Positions 8,355-16,873 of a DNA stretch of 64,000 nucleotides are shown one piece after another. A model generated the notes under the pieces. It was not told the DNA's origin and did no database searches. It was given only the letters and a program-made list of their open reading frames with translations. The translations under genes and the position numbers were made by a program. Source of the DNA: Cereibacter_A azotoformans (GTDB taxonomy: Bacteria > Pseudomonadota > Alphaproteobacteria > Rhodobacterales > Rhodobacteraceae); assembly GCF_003050905.1 (NCBI RefSeq), contig NZ_QAOT01000013.1; one strand, 5' to 3'. Numbering within the stretch: the first letter of the stretch is position 1; the number at the start of each line of letters is the position of its first letter.

Positions 8355-9871
8355 TCGATCCGGTCGTCCTGCGTCTTTCGGGGATCACCAAGCGGTTCGG
8401 GTCCCTTCTGGCCAATGCCGGCATCAGCCTCTCCCTGCACAGGGGAGAGGTCGTGGCCCTCTTGGGCGAGAACGGCGCGGGCAAGACGACGCTGATGAAC
8501 ATCCTCTTCGGCCATTATGTGGCCGACGAGGGCACGGTGGAGGTCTTCGGCCAGCCGCTGCCGCCCGGCCATCCGCGCGCCGCGCTGGCGGCCGGCGTGG
8601 GCATGGTGCACCAGCATTTCACGCTGGCCGACAACCTGACCGTGCTCGAGAACATCCTTCTCGGGACCGCGCCCCTCTGGCGCCTGTCCCTCGGCCGGAG
8701 GGCGGCGCGCGCGCGGATCGAGGCGCTGTCGCGGGACTTCGGCCTTGCGGTCCATCCCGACGCGCGGGTGGGCACGCTCTCGGTGGGCGAGCGGCAGCGG
8801 GTCGAGATCCTCAAGGCGCTCTACCGCGACGCGCGCATCCTGATCCTCGACGAGCCGACCGCGGTCCTGACCCCGCAGGAGACCGAGGCGCTCTTCCGCA
8901 CGCTGAAGCTCGCCGTGGCGAAGGGGCTGTCGATCATCTTCATCTCGCACAAGCTGCATGAGGTGATGGGTGTGGCCGACCGCTGCGTCGTGCTGCGGCA
9001 CGGGCGGGTGGTGGGCGAGGTGGCCACCGCCGAGACCGACCGGCACCGGCTGGCCGCGCTGATGGTGGGTGAGGAGATCATGCCGCCCGCCGTCGCCCCG
9101 CCGAAGCCGGGCCCGGTGCTCCTGCGGCTCGACCGGGTGACGACGCCGTCGCAAGGCTCGGCCACCGGCCTGCGCGGCGTCAGCCTCGATCTGCGCGCGG
9201 GCACGATCACCGGGCTTGCGGGCGTGTCCGGGAACGGGCAGGCGGCGCTCTCCGACCTCGTCTCGGGCCTCGTGCGCCCCGAGGAGGGGCGGCTCGAGCT
9301 GGCGGGCGCCGAGGTGGTCCGGTGGACGCCGCGAACCGCCGTGGCCTCGGGCATCGCCCGCATCCCCGAGGACCGGCATTCCACCGGCACCATCGCCGAC
9401 TTCACCCTGACCGAGAACGCCATTCTCGAAGGCTACCGTTCGCGCTTCGCGAAGGGCGGCTGGATGGACTGGCGCGCGGCCCGCGCCTTTGCCGACGGCA
9501 TCATCGCCACCTACGACGTGCGCTGCCCCGGCCCCGAAACGCGCATCCGCCTCCTGTCGGGGGGCAACATGCAGAAACTGATCCTCGGCCGCGTGCTCGA
9601 GCCCGGCCCCCGGATCATCCTGGCCAACCAGCCGGTGCGGGGCCTCGACATCGGGGCCATCACCTATGTGCATTCCCGCCTGCTGAAGGCGCGGGACGAG
9701 GGGGCCGCGGTCATCCTCATCTCGGAAGATCTGGATGAAATCATGTCCTTGTCCGACACCGTTCATGTCATGTCCGAAGGGCGCCTTTCGCCCGGTTTCG
9801 CCCGCGGCACGATGAGCCAGGCCGAACTTGGCCTCTGGATGGCCGGCCACGGATTCGCCGATGCGGCTTGA
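8351..9871 (+). CDS. ABC transporter ATPase with two nucleotide-binding domains (nucleoside/sugar type)
   Basis: The 506-residue protein carries two ABC domains in tandem, as in the ribose and nucleoside importers. The first has Walker A GENGAGKTT near residue 38 and LSVGERQRVEILKALYRDARILILDEPT. The second domain has a degenerate Walker A (GVSGNGQAA) and signature LSGGNMQKLILGRVL. This asymmetry is usual for the RbsA/NupA group. The GTG start at 8351 overlaps the upstream stop by four bases (GTGA). It powers the two permeases encoded next. Confidence 0.92.
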   Translation: MIDPVVLRLSGITKRFGSLLANAGISLSLHRGEVVALLGENGAGKTTLMNILFGHYVADEGTVEVFGQPLPPGHPRAALAAGVGMVHQHFTLADNLTVLENILLGTAPLWRLSLGRRAARARIEALSRDFGLAVHPDARVGTLSVGERQRVEILKALYRDARILILDEPTAVLTPQETEALFRTLKLAVAKGLSIIFISHKLHEVMGVADRCVVLRHGRVVGEVATAETDRHRLAALMVGEEIMPPAVAPPKPGPVLLRLDRVTTPSQGSATGLRGVSLDLRAGTITGLAGVSGNGQAALSDLVSGLVRPEEGRLELAGAEVVRWTPRTAVASGIARIPEDRHSTGTIADFTLTENAILEGYRSRFAKGGWMDWRAARAFADGIIATYDVRCPGPETRIRLLSGGNMQKLILGRVLEPGPRIILANQPVRGLDIGAITYVHSRLLKARDEGAAVILISEDLDEIMSLSDTVHVMSEGRLSPGFARGTMSQAELGLWMAGHGFADAA

Positions 9872-10904
9872 GCCTGTAGCCAATCCCTCGGCGCTTCGCC
9901 GGGCCGGACTGCCGGCCGCGGCGCTGCTGGCCACCATCGCCGTGGCCTCGGGCCTGGCCGCGGTGGCAGGCGCCGACCCGCTCGCCACGCTGGGCCTGAT
10001 CGTGAAGGGCGCGGTGGGGTCGAAGTTCGCCGCTCTCGAGACGCTGAACCGCGCGACGCCGCTGATCTTCACCGGGCTTGCCGTGGCCGTGGCCTTCCGC
10101 GCCCGGCTCTGGAACATCGGGGCCGAGGCGCAACTCTACGCCGGGGCCATCGTCACGGTCCTTCTGGGCACGGGTGCGGTCGGCGGCCCCCTCGTCCTGC
10201 CGCTGATGGCGCTCGCCGCCATGGCCGCGGGGGCGGTGGTGCTGCTGGGGCCGGTCGTGCTCAAGACCCGCTTCGGCGTGGACGAGGTGGTGACGACGCT
10301 TCTCTTCAACTTCATCATGCTGCTCTTCGTCAGCTACCTCCTCGAGGGGCCGCTGAAGGATCCGATGGGAATGGGCTGGCCCAAGTCGGCGCCCCTGGCG
10401 AAGGAGGCCCGCCTTCCGCGCATCGTGGATGGCCTGCGCCTCCATTGGGGCTTCGCGCTTGCGCTGATCGCGGCCGTCGCGGTCTGGGTGATCGAGCGGC
10501 GCACCGCGCTCGGCTACGAGATGCGGGCGGTGGGTCTGAACGCCCGCGCCGCGCGCTTTGCCGGCATCCCGGTGGACAGTGTGCTGGTCAAGACCGCGCT
10601 CCTCTCGGGCGGGCTTGCGGCGCTGGCGGGCTTCTCGGAGGTGGCGGGGCTGAAGGGGCACCTCACGCTCGATCTGTCGCCCGGCTTCGGCTACACCGGC
10701 ATCATCGTGGCCATGCTCGCGCTGCTCAATCCGCTGGCGGTGGTGCCGGCTGCGCTCTTCGTGGCGGGCGTCTTCGTCGGCGCCGACAGCATGAGCCGGG
10801 CCGCCGGCGTGCCCACCTACATCGCCGACATGCTGCTGGCCACCTCGCTCCTCTTCATGGTGCTGGCGATCCTTCTGATCCGGTTCCGGGTGGTGCGCGG
10901 ATGA
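9861..10904 (+). CDS. ABC transporter permease, BPD_transp_2 family (NupP-like)
   Basis: The 347-residue membrane protein has about eight to ten hydrophobic segments. The motif GIIVAMLALLNPLAVVPAALF near residue 285 is typical of nucleoside permeases paired with BMP proteins. The ATG at 9861 overlaps the ATPase gene by 11 bases and is preferred to an earlier in-frame ATG because it gives the usual N-terminus. It forms the channel with the next gene product. Confidence 0.9.
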   Translation: MRLEPVANPSALRRAGLPAAALLATIAVASGLAAVAGADPLATLGLIVKGAVGSKFAALETLNRATPLIFTGLAVAVAFRARLWNIGAEAQLYAGAIVTVLLGTGAVGGPLVLPLMALAAMAAGAVVLLGPVVLKTRFGVDEVVTTLLFNFIMLLFVSYLLEGPLKDPMGMGWPKSAPLAKEARLPRIVDGLRLHWGFALALIAAVAVWVIERRTALGYEMRAVGLNARAARFAGIPVDSVLVKTALLSGGLAALAGFSEVAGLKGHLTLDLSPGFGYTGIIVAMLALLNPLAVVPAALFVAGVFVGADSMSRAAGVPTYIADMLLATSLLFMVLAILLIRFRVVRG

Positions 10905-11848
10905 TGAGCCTGTTCGACATTCTGCTGTCCGCGACCTTCTGGGCCGCGGCGGTCCGCATCGCCTCGCCGCTGATCTTCGCCACGATGGGCGAGCTGATCT
11001 GCGAGCGGGCGGGCGTGCTGAACCTCGGGATCGAGGGGATCATGGTGATCGGCGCCTTCTCGGGCTGGATCACCGTCTGGGCGGGGGCCGGGCTCTGGGA
11101 GGGCGTGGCGGTGGCCATGCTGTCGGGAATGCTCTTCGGCCTTCTGCACGCCGTGCTCGTGGTGCCCTTCGGCCTCTCGCAGCACGTCGTGGGGCTGGGG
11201 ATCACGCTCCTGGCCACCTCGACCAGCTACTTCGCCTATCGGCTGATCCTGCCCGAGGTCACGAGCCCGCCGCGGATCGAGCCCTTCGCCGTCTGGGAGG
11301 TGCCTCTCCTGTCCGAGATCCCGCTGCTGGGGCCCGCGCTCTTTGCCCAGACGCCGCTGACCTACGCAGCCTTTGCCGTGGCGGCGCTGACGGCGCTGGT
11401 CCTCTGGCGGACGCCGCTCGGTCTGGCCGTGCGGGCCGCGGGCGAGAATCCTTCGGCGGTCGATGCGCAGGGGCTCTCGGTCACCGGGCTCCGTATCGGC
11501 GCGGTGATGGTGGGCTCGGGGCTGATGGCGGTCGGGGGCGCCTTCCTCACCCTCTCGGCCTTCTCGAGCTTCTTCTTCGAGATGGTGAACGGCCGCGGCT
11601 GGATCTGCATCGCGCTGGTGGTCTTCGGCGCGTGGCGGCCCGGCAAGGCCGTGCTCGGCGCGCTCCTCTTTGCCGCCTTCGACGCGCTGCAGGTGCGGCT
11701 TCAGCAGACGCCGGTGGGGCAGGTCGTGCCCTACCAGCTCTTCCTGATGGCGCCCTATGCGCTCTCGATCGCGGCGCTTGTCCTCATGTCGCGCCGGGCC
11801 GAAGTGCCTGCGGCGCTGATGCAGCCGTTCAACAGGGGAGAACGCTGA
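10901..11848 (+). CDS. ABC transporter permease, BPD_transp_2 family (NupQ-like)
   Basis: This 315-residue membrane protein has the family motif GELICERAGVLNLGIEGIM near residue 28, seen in the second permease of nucleoside and BMP-type importers. It overlaps the previous permease by four bases (ATGA) and the following deaminase gene by one base (TGATG), so the operon is translationally coupled throughout. Confidence 0.92.
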   Translation: MMSLFDILLSATFWAAAVRIASPLIFATMGELICERAGVLNLGIEGIMVIGAFSGWITVWAGAGLWEGVAVAMLSGMLFGLLHAVLVVPFGLSQHVVGLGITLLATSTSYFAYRLILPEVTSPPRIEPFAVWEVPLLSEIPLLGPALFAQTPLTYAAFAVAALTALVLWRTPLGLAVRAAGENPSAVDAQGLSVTGLRIGAVMVGSGLMAVGGAFLTLSAFSSFFFEMVNGRGWICIALVVFGAWRPGKAVLGALLFAAFDALQVRLQQTPVGQVVPYQLFLMAPYALSIAALVLMSRRAEVPAALMQPFNRGER

Positions 11849-13125
11849 TGTTCGATCTGATCGTCAAGGGGGGCACGCTGCCCGACGGGCGCGTGGCCGA
11901 TGTGGGCATCCGGGGCGACCGGATCGCCGCCATCGGGGCGCTCGGGACCGAGGCCGGACGGGTGATCGAGGCCACGGGCGATCTGGTGAGCCCGGCCTTC
12001 GTCGATCCCCATTTCCACATGGATGCGACGCTCTCCTATGGGCTGCCGCGCGTGAATGCGAGCGGGACGCTTCTGGAGGGGATCCGGCTCTGGGGCGAGC
12101 TGAAGGAGATCGTGACCGTCGAGGCCATGGCCGAGCGGGCGCTGGCCTATTGCGACTGGGCGGCGAGCATGGGTCTTCTGGCCGTGCGGACCCATGTCGA
12201 TGTCTGCGACGACCGGCTCCTGGGTGTCGAGGCGATGCTGGCGGTGCGCGAAAAGGTCAAGGGCTGGATGGACCTGCAGCTCGTGGCCTTTCCGCAGGAC
12301 GGGCTCTACCGCGACCCGACGGCGCGGGCGAACCTCTTGCGCGCGCTCGACATGGGCGTGGATGTCGTGGGCGGCATCCCGCATTTCGAGCGGACGATGG
12401 CGGACGGCGCGGCCTCGGTGCGCGACTTGTGCGAGATCGCGGCGGACCGTGGCCTTCCGATCGATTTCCATTGCGACGAGACCGACGATCCGCTCAGCCG
12501 CCATATCGAGACCTATGCCGCCGAAGTGCTGCGCACGGGCCTTCAGGGCCGGGCGGCGGCGGGGCATCTGACCTCGATGCATTCCATGGACAATTACTAT
12601 GTCTCCAAGCTCCTGCCGCTGATCGCCGAGGCCGGGATCGCGGCGATCCCGAACCCGCTCATCAACATCGTGCTGCAGGGCCGCCACGACAGCTTCCCCA
12701 AGCGGCGCGGCCTGACGCGGGTCAAGGAGATGCAGGCCTTGGGCATCACCGTGGGCTGGGGGCAGGATTGCGTCCTCGACCCGTGGTATTCGCTGGGCAC
12801 GGCCGACATGCTCGACGTGGCCTTCATGGGCCTCCATGTGGCGCAGATGACCCATCCCGACGAGATGCGGCGCTGTTTCGACATGGTGACGGCCGAGAAT
12901 GCGAAGATCATGGGCCTCGACTACGGGCTGAGGGAAGGGGCGGTGGCCTCGCTCGTGGTGCTCGACGCGGGCAACCCGGTCGAGGCGCTGCGGCTCCGGC
13001 CCGACCGGCTCTGCGTGATCGCCAAGGGGCAGGTCGTCTCGGAGAAGGCGCGCAACGACGCGCGCCTTGGCCTGCCGGGCCGTCCCGCGACGGTGCGCCG
13101 CCGCCACGAGTTGCCGCCGCGCTGA
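11848..13125 (+). CDS. Cytosine deaminase-type amidohydrolase (CodA family)
   Basis: The 425-residue enzyme has the metal-dependent amidohydrolase fold. Metal and catalytic motifs are HFHMD near residue 51, HVDVCD near 116, HCDETDDP near 209 and HLTSMHS near 239, followed by the late Asp in GWGQDCVLDPWYSLGTADML, close to the CodA pattern. CodA hydrolyses cytosine to uracil and ammonia; relatives act on isoguanine or creatinine. Its coupling to a nucleobase-type importer makes it likely that it deaminates the imported base to supply nitrogen or pyrimidines. The exact base is inferred only. Confidence 0.85.
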   Translation: MFDLIVKGGTLPDGRVADVGIRGDRIAAIGALGTEAGRVIEATGDLVSPAFVDPHFHMDATLSYGLPRVNASGTLLEGIRLWGELKEIVTVEAMAERALAYCDWAASMGLLAVRTHVDVCDDRLLGVEAMLAVREKVKGWMDLQLVAFPQDGLYRDPTARANLLRALDMGVDVVGGIPHFERTMADGAASVRDLCEIAADRGLPIDFHCDETDDPLSRHIETYAAEVLRTGLQGRAAAGHLTSMHSMDNYYVSKLLPLIAEAGIAAIPNPLINIVLQGRHDSFPKRRGLTRVKEMQALGITVGWGQDCVLDPWYSLGTADMLDVAFMGLHVAQMTHPDEMRRCFDMVTAENAKIMGLDYGLREGAVASLVVLDAGNPVEALRLRPDRLCVIAKGQVVSEKARNDARLGLPGRPATVRRRHELPPR

Positions 13126-13311
13126 GGAGGGACGCCGGTCGCGGGCCCGGAGCGCGAGGGGATCGCGGCGGCGGCATCCACGCGATGCGATCCGCGACGA
13201 CGTGCCCCCTCACTTGAGCTCGCAGCCCGCCGCCGGGGCTTCGGAACAGCTTGCCCGCCACCACGTTGCCTCTGTCCACGGGCTCATCGGCCCCGCACCA
13301 CGGACGGAGGC

Positions 13312-14364
13312 ATGATGAGCCGGCGCGCGGTTTCCCTTTCGGTGCTGGCCTTCGTGCTGGCGCTCCTGATCCTCTTGGCGGCTGACGTTCTTCTGGTGAT
13401 CTTCGCCGGCATCCTGTTCGGCGTGTTCCTCTCGGCCGGAGCGGGGCTCGTCTCGCGTGTGACCGGCGTCGGACGGGGGGGCGCCATTGCGCTCTTCATC
13501 CTGCTGGTGACGGCGGGGCTGATCGGCAGCTTCCTCGCCTTCGCTCCGGCCATGCTCGAGCAGGCCGACGAACTGGCGCGCCAGCTTCCGCCGGCGCTTG
13601 AAAGCCTGCGTGACAGGATCTCAAGCTTCAGCTGGGGCCCCTCGCTCCTGGGCCGCCTGGCCCCGTCGCGGCTGATGTCGGGCGAGGGCGGCTTTGCCTC
13701 GACCGCGGTCAGTGCCACCTTCGGCGCGATCGGCAACTTCGTCATCATCCTCTTCGTGGGCCTCTATGCGGCCATTGATCCCGGTCTCTACCGGCGCGGC
13801 CTGCGGGCGCTGCTGTCCCCGGAGCTGCGCCCGCGCGGCGAGGAAGTGATGGATGTCGCGGGACATACGTTGCGCAACTGGCTGGGCGGGCAACTGATCT
13901 CGATGAGCTTTGTCGGGCTCTTCACCTGGCTCGGGCTCTGGCTCATCGGCATCCCGCTGGCTTTCATCCTGGGACTGATCGCGGCGATCCTCACCTTCAT
14001 TCCGAACATCGGTCCGGTCCTTTCGGCCGTGCCGGCGCTGCTGCTGGCCATGCCCGAGGGCTGGAGCCAGGTGGGGCTGGTGCTGGCCGTGTTCCTCACC
14101 GTCCAGGCCGTCGAGAGCTACGTCGTCACGCCCATCATCCAGAAGGAGAGGGTTTCCTTGCCGCCGGCCCTCATCATCTCGGCGCAACTGCTGATGGGGG
14201 TGCTGTTCGGGCTGATGGGGCTTCTGCTTGCCACGCCGCTGGCCGCGCTGGTGCTCGCCCTGGTGCGTGAGGTTTATGTGCATGATTATCTTGAAGAAAG
14301 GCAGGAGACGCTCCTTCTGCGGGATCCGCCGGATCAACCAATGCAAGAAAAAAGACAACTTTAG
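13312..14364 (+). CDS. AI-2E family transporter (PerM/YdiK-like membrane protein)
   Basis: This 350-residue membrane protein has about eight transmembrane segments and the family signature of a long loop followed by ILTFIPNIGPVLSAVPALLLA near residue 225. Family members have been linked to autoinducer-2 export, Na+/H+ exchange and stress tolerance, so the substrate is uncertain. The start is ATG at 13312, with a second ATG one codon later; a GGAGG lies just upstream. It stands alone after a 186-base gap. Confidence 0.88.
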   Translation: MMSRRAVSLSVLAFVLALLILLAADVLLVIFAGILFGVFLSAGAGLVSRVTGVGRGGAIALFILLVTAGLIGSFLAFAPAMLEQADELARQLPPALESLRDRISSFSWGPSLLGRLAPSRLMSGEGGFASTAVSATFGAIGNFVIILFVGLYAAIDPGLYRRGLRALLSPELRPRGEEVMDVAGHTLRNWLGGQLISMSFVGLFTWLGLWLIGIPLAFILGLIAAILTFIPNIGPVLSAVPALLLAMPEGWSQVGLVLAVFLTVQAVESYVVTPIIQKERVSLPPALIISAQLLMGVLFGLMGLLLATPLAALVLALVREVYVHDYLEERQETLLLRDPPDQPMQEKRQL

Positions 14365-14491
14365 GAGGAACCTGCGGCATTGCCGCAACAGTCCTCTCCT
14401 TTCGGATAAAGGGGGGAACGCCGAGGGGCGCCGGGAATTGTGCTGACGCCGCCGCCTCTTGCGGCCGAAGACAACCCCGGAGAAGACGAAG

Positions 14492-15064
14492 ATGAGTGTG
14501 ACCCTGGCCCAGACACTGGACCGCTGCCTCGACATTGCGGGCAATCCCACCGTTGCCCTGAGCTTCCCGCAACGGCGGATGTTCGGTCAGGCCCTGGCGT
14601 TCCTGCCGCGGCAGCACTACCGCCGGGTGCTGGAACTGGGATGCGGCGCGGGGGCGCTGGCGCGCGGCCTGGTCGTGCGCTGCGATCAGTATGTCGGGCT
14701 TGATGCCGACGCCGAGGCGCTGGTCGAGGCGCGGGCCCTGCCGGCGCGCTTTGCCCGGACCGACTTCCTTCAGGGGCGGGTGCCCCATGACATTCCCGAG
14801 GGCCCCTTCGATCTCGTCGTGCTGAACGGCGTGCTGCAGGACCTGTCCCCCGAGGAACTGGAGCGGCTGGCGCTCCGCCTGCAGGCGGTCGCGCCCGCGG
14901 CCGACATCCTCTGCCTGCGCAGCCTGCTGTTCGAGGCGCCGGACGAGGCCTTCCGCCCTCAGGCGCGGCTGGGCGCGGCCCTTGGCCGGTCGCTGACGGC
15001 CTGCAACCTCGACCGGCTGTTCCGCATCGACGTCTTCGAGCCCGACCGCGCGGCCGCGGCCTGA
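14492..15064 (+). CDS. Class I SAM-dependent methyltransferase (NodS-like)
   Basis: The 190-residue protein has the SAM-binding motif LELGCGAGALARGL near residue 47, the acidic motif GLDADAEALVEAR, and the post-I motif FDLVVLNGVLQDL near residue 105. Size and layout match NodS-like and other small methyltransferases. The ATG at 14492 follows a GGAGAAGACGAAG ribosome binding site and is preferred to an upstream TTG. It is 70 bases before a lipid-kinase gene, so a lipid or envelope substrate is possible but unproven. Confidence 0.8.
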   Translation: MSVTLAQTLDRCLDIAGNPTVALSFPQRRMFGQALAFLPRQHYRRVLELGCGAGALARGLVVRCDQYVGLDADAEALVEARALPARFARTDFLQGRVPHDIPEGPFDLVVLNGVLQDLSPEELERLALRLQAVAPAADILCLRSLLFEAPDEAFRPQARLGAALGRSLTACNLDRLFRIDVFEPDRAAAA

Positions 15065-15134
15065 GAGGAACCGCGCCCCGCCGGGAACGTTTGGCCCGGC
15101 GGCGACAGGGCCGCGGAGCGCGAGTGCGGAGACC

Positions 15135-16055
15135 ATGATGCCCGAGCCGGATATCTGCGTGGTGATGAATGCCGGTTCGGGCAAGGGCGAGGACGCGGAT
15201 CGCGTCCGCGCCGCCTTCGAGGCGCAGCAGGTGCCGGTTCACCTGGAACTGGTCGAAGACGGCAGCCGCCTCGCCTCGGTGGCGGCGGAGGCGGTGAACC
15301 GCGGCTTCGGCACGATCGTGGCCGCGGGCGGCGACGGCACCATCTGCGCTGTCGCAGCGGCGATGGCGGGCTCGGGGCGCCGGATGGGGATCCTGCCGCT
15401 GGGCACCTTCAACTATTTCGCCCGGTCCCTGCTTCTGCCCCAGGAACTCGAGGCGGCGGTCGCGGTGATCTGCGCCGGGCGCACCGCCCCCATCCGGATC
15501 GCCACGGTGAACGACGAGGTGTTCCTGAACAACGCAAGCCTCGGCGTCTATCCCGCGATCCTCGAGACGCGCGAGGAGATCTACAAGCGGTGGGGCCGCA
15601 GCCGGGCGCTGGCCTACTGGTCGGTCCTCAAGGTTCTGGCGCGGATGGGACGGCCCCTGCGGCTGCGCGTCCGGGCCGGGGGCGAGGAGCGCGTCGTGCG
15701 CTCGCCGCTGGTCTTTGTCGTGAACAACGCCTTCCAGCTCGAGCAGATGAACCTGGACGGCGCCGAGCGGGTGGCGGCCGGGGATCTGGTGGTCTTCATC
15801 GCGCCGAACACGGGGCGGCTTGGCATGTTCCGCAACGCCGTGGCGCTGGCGCTGGGCTATGCCAGCGTCGATCAGAACTACATGATGATGAGCGGCCCGC
15901 ATGTCGAGATCGACCTGCCGCAGGGGCATCGTCGGGTCTGGCATGTTGCCCGCGACGGCGAGCGCGAGCGGATGGTGCCGCCCTTCGATCTGCGGGCGAT
16001 CGAGGGCGCCCTCGAGGTCACCGTTCCCGAACACTGGAACCGAGAGGTCCGATGA
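15135..16055 (+). CDS. Diacylglycerol/lipid kinase family protein (YegS/DagK-like)
   Basis: The 306-residue protein has the DAGK catalytic motif AAGGDGTICAVA near residue 57 and the family start ICVVMNAGSGKG, with LPLGTFNYFARSL near residue 90. These enzymes phosphorylate diacylglycerol, sphingosine or phosphatidylglycerol at the inner membrane. It overlaps the next gene by four bases (ATGA), which suggests the two products act together. Confidence 0.88.
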   Translation: MMPEPDICVVMNAGSGKGEDADRVRAAFEAQQVPVHLELVEDGSRLASVAAEAVNRGFGTIVAAGGDGTICAVAAAMAGSGRRMGILPLGTFNYFARSLLLPQELEAAVAVICAGRTAPIRIATVNDEVFLNNASLGVYPAILETREEIYKRWGRSRALAYWSVLKVLARMGRPLRLRVRAGGEERVVRSPLVFVVNNAFQLEQMNLDGAERVAAGDLVVFIAPNTGRLGMFRNAVALALGYASVDQNYMMMSGPHVEIDLPQGHRRVWHVARDGERERMVPPFDLRAIEGALEVTVPEHWNREVR

Positions 16056-16864
16056 AGCGATTGCTCCACCTGTCCGATCTGCATTTCGGCCGCGACCGGC
16101 CCGAGCTTCTGCGCCCGCTGATCGAGACGGTCAACGGGCTCGCCCCCGATCTGGTGGCGATCTCGGGCGACCTGACGCAGCGGGCGACAGAGGCGCAGTT
16201 CCGGGCGGCGGCGGCCTTTGTCGAGCGTCTGAAGCCGCCGGTGCTGGTGGTGCCGGGCAACCATGACGTGCCGCTCCACAATCTCTATGTCCGTCTCGTC
16301 AAGCCCTGGAAGCGGTATCGCCGCTGGTTCGGCCGCGATCTCGAACCTTGCTGGGAGGATGACGAGATGATCGTGGCGGGGGCCAACACGGTCAATCCGC
16401 TGGCCTGGCAGCAGGGCTGGTTCCGCTCGCGCTCGCTGGCGCGAATCCGCCGCATCTTTGCCAACGAGGAAAGCCGGGTGCGGGTGGTGGTGGTGCATCA
16501 TCCGATGGAACATACGCCCGAGGACACGAAGGAGCTGATGCGCGGCGCGGGGCGAGCGATCGGCGAACTGGCCGAATGTGGCGCCGACGTGATCCTGTCG
16601 GGGCACCTGCACACCTGGCGCGTCGGGCCCTTCGCTGAAGTGGATGGGCGGGGCGTCGTCCTGCAGGTTCATGCGGGCACGGGCCTTTCGACCCGTGTGC
16701 GGGGCGAGCCGAACGACTTCAACCTTCTCGAGGTCTCGGCGGACCGCATCCATGTGCAGCGCCACACCGCGCTCGAGGATGGGTCGGGCTTCCGGCCGAC
16801 CGAGACCCGCACCTTCCGCGGCGGCGGCGGCCAGTGGCGGATGGAGACGACCGATTCCGCCTGA
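16052..16864 (+). CDS. Metallophosphoesterase (calcineurin-like)
   Basis: This 270-residue soluble enzyme has the five metal-binding blocks of the calcineurin-like fold: DLHFGR near residue 9, GDLTQRA near 42, GNHDVP near 68, VVVHHPME near 147 and SGHLHTW near 186. The family includes phosphodiesterases such as CpdA and phosphatases such as UDP-diacylglucosamine hydrolase. It is translationally coupled to the lipid kinase gene, so a phospholipid product is one possible substrate. Confidence 0.88.
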   Translation: MKRLLHLSDLHFGRDRPELLRPLIETVNGLAPDLVAISGDLTQRATEAQFRAAAAFVERLKPPVLVVPGNHDVPLHNLYVRLVKPWKRYRRWFGRDLEPCWEDDEMIVAGANTVNPLAWQQGWFRSRSLARIRRIFANEESRVRVVVVHHPMEHTPEDTKELMRGAGRAIGELAECGADVILSGHLHTWRVGPFAEVDGRGVVLQVHAGTGLSTRVRGEPNDFNLLEVSADRIHVQRHTALEDGSGFRPTETRTFRGGGGQWRMETTDSA

Positions 16865-16873
16865 GTGCCGTCT

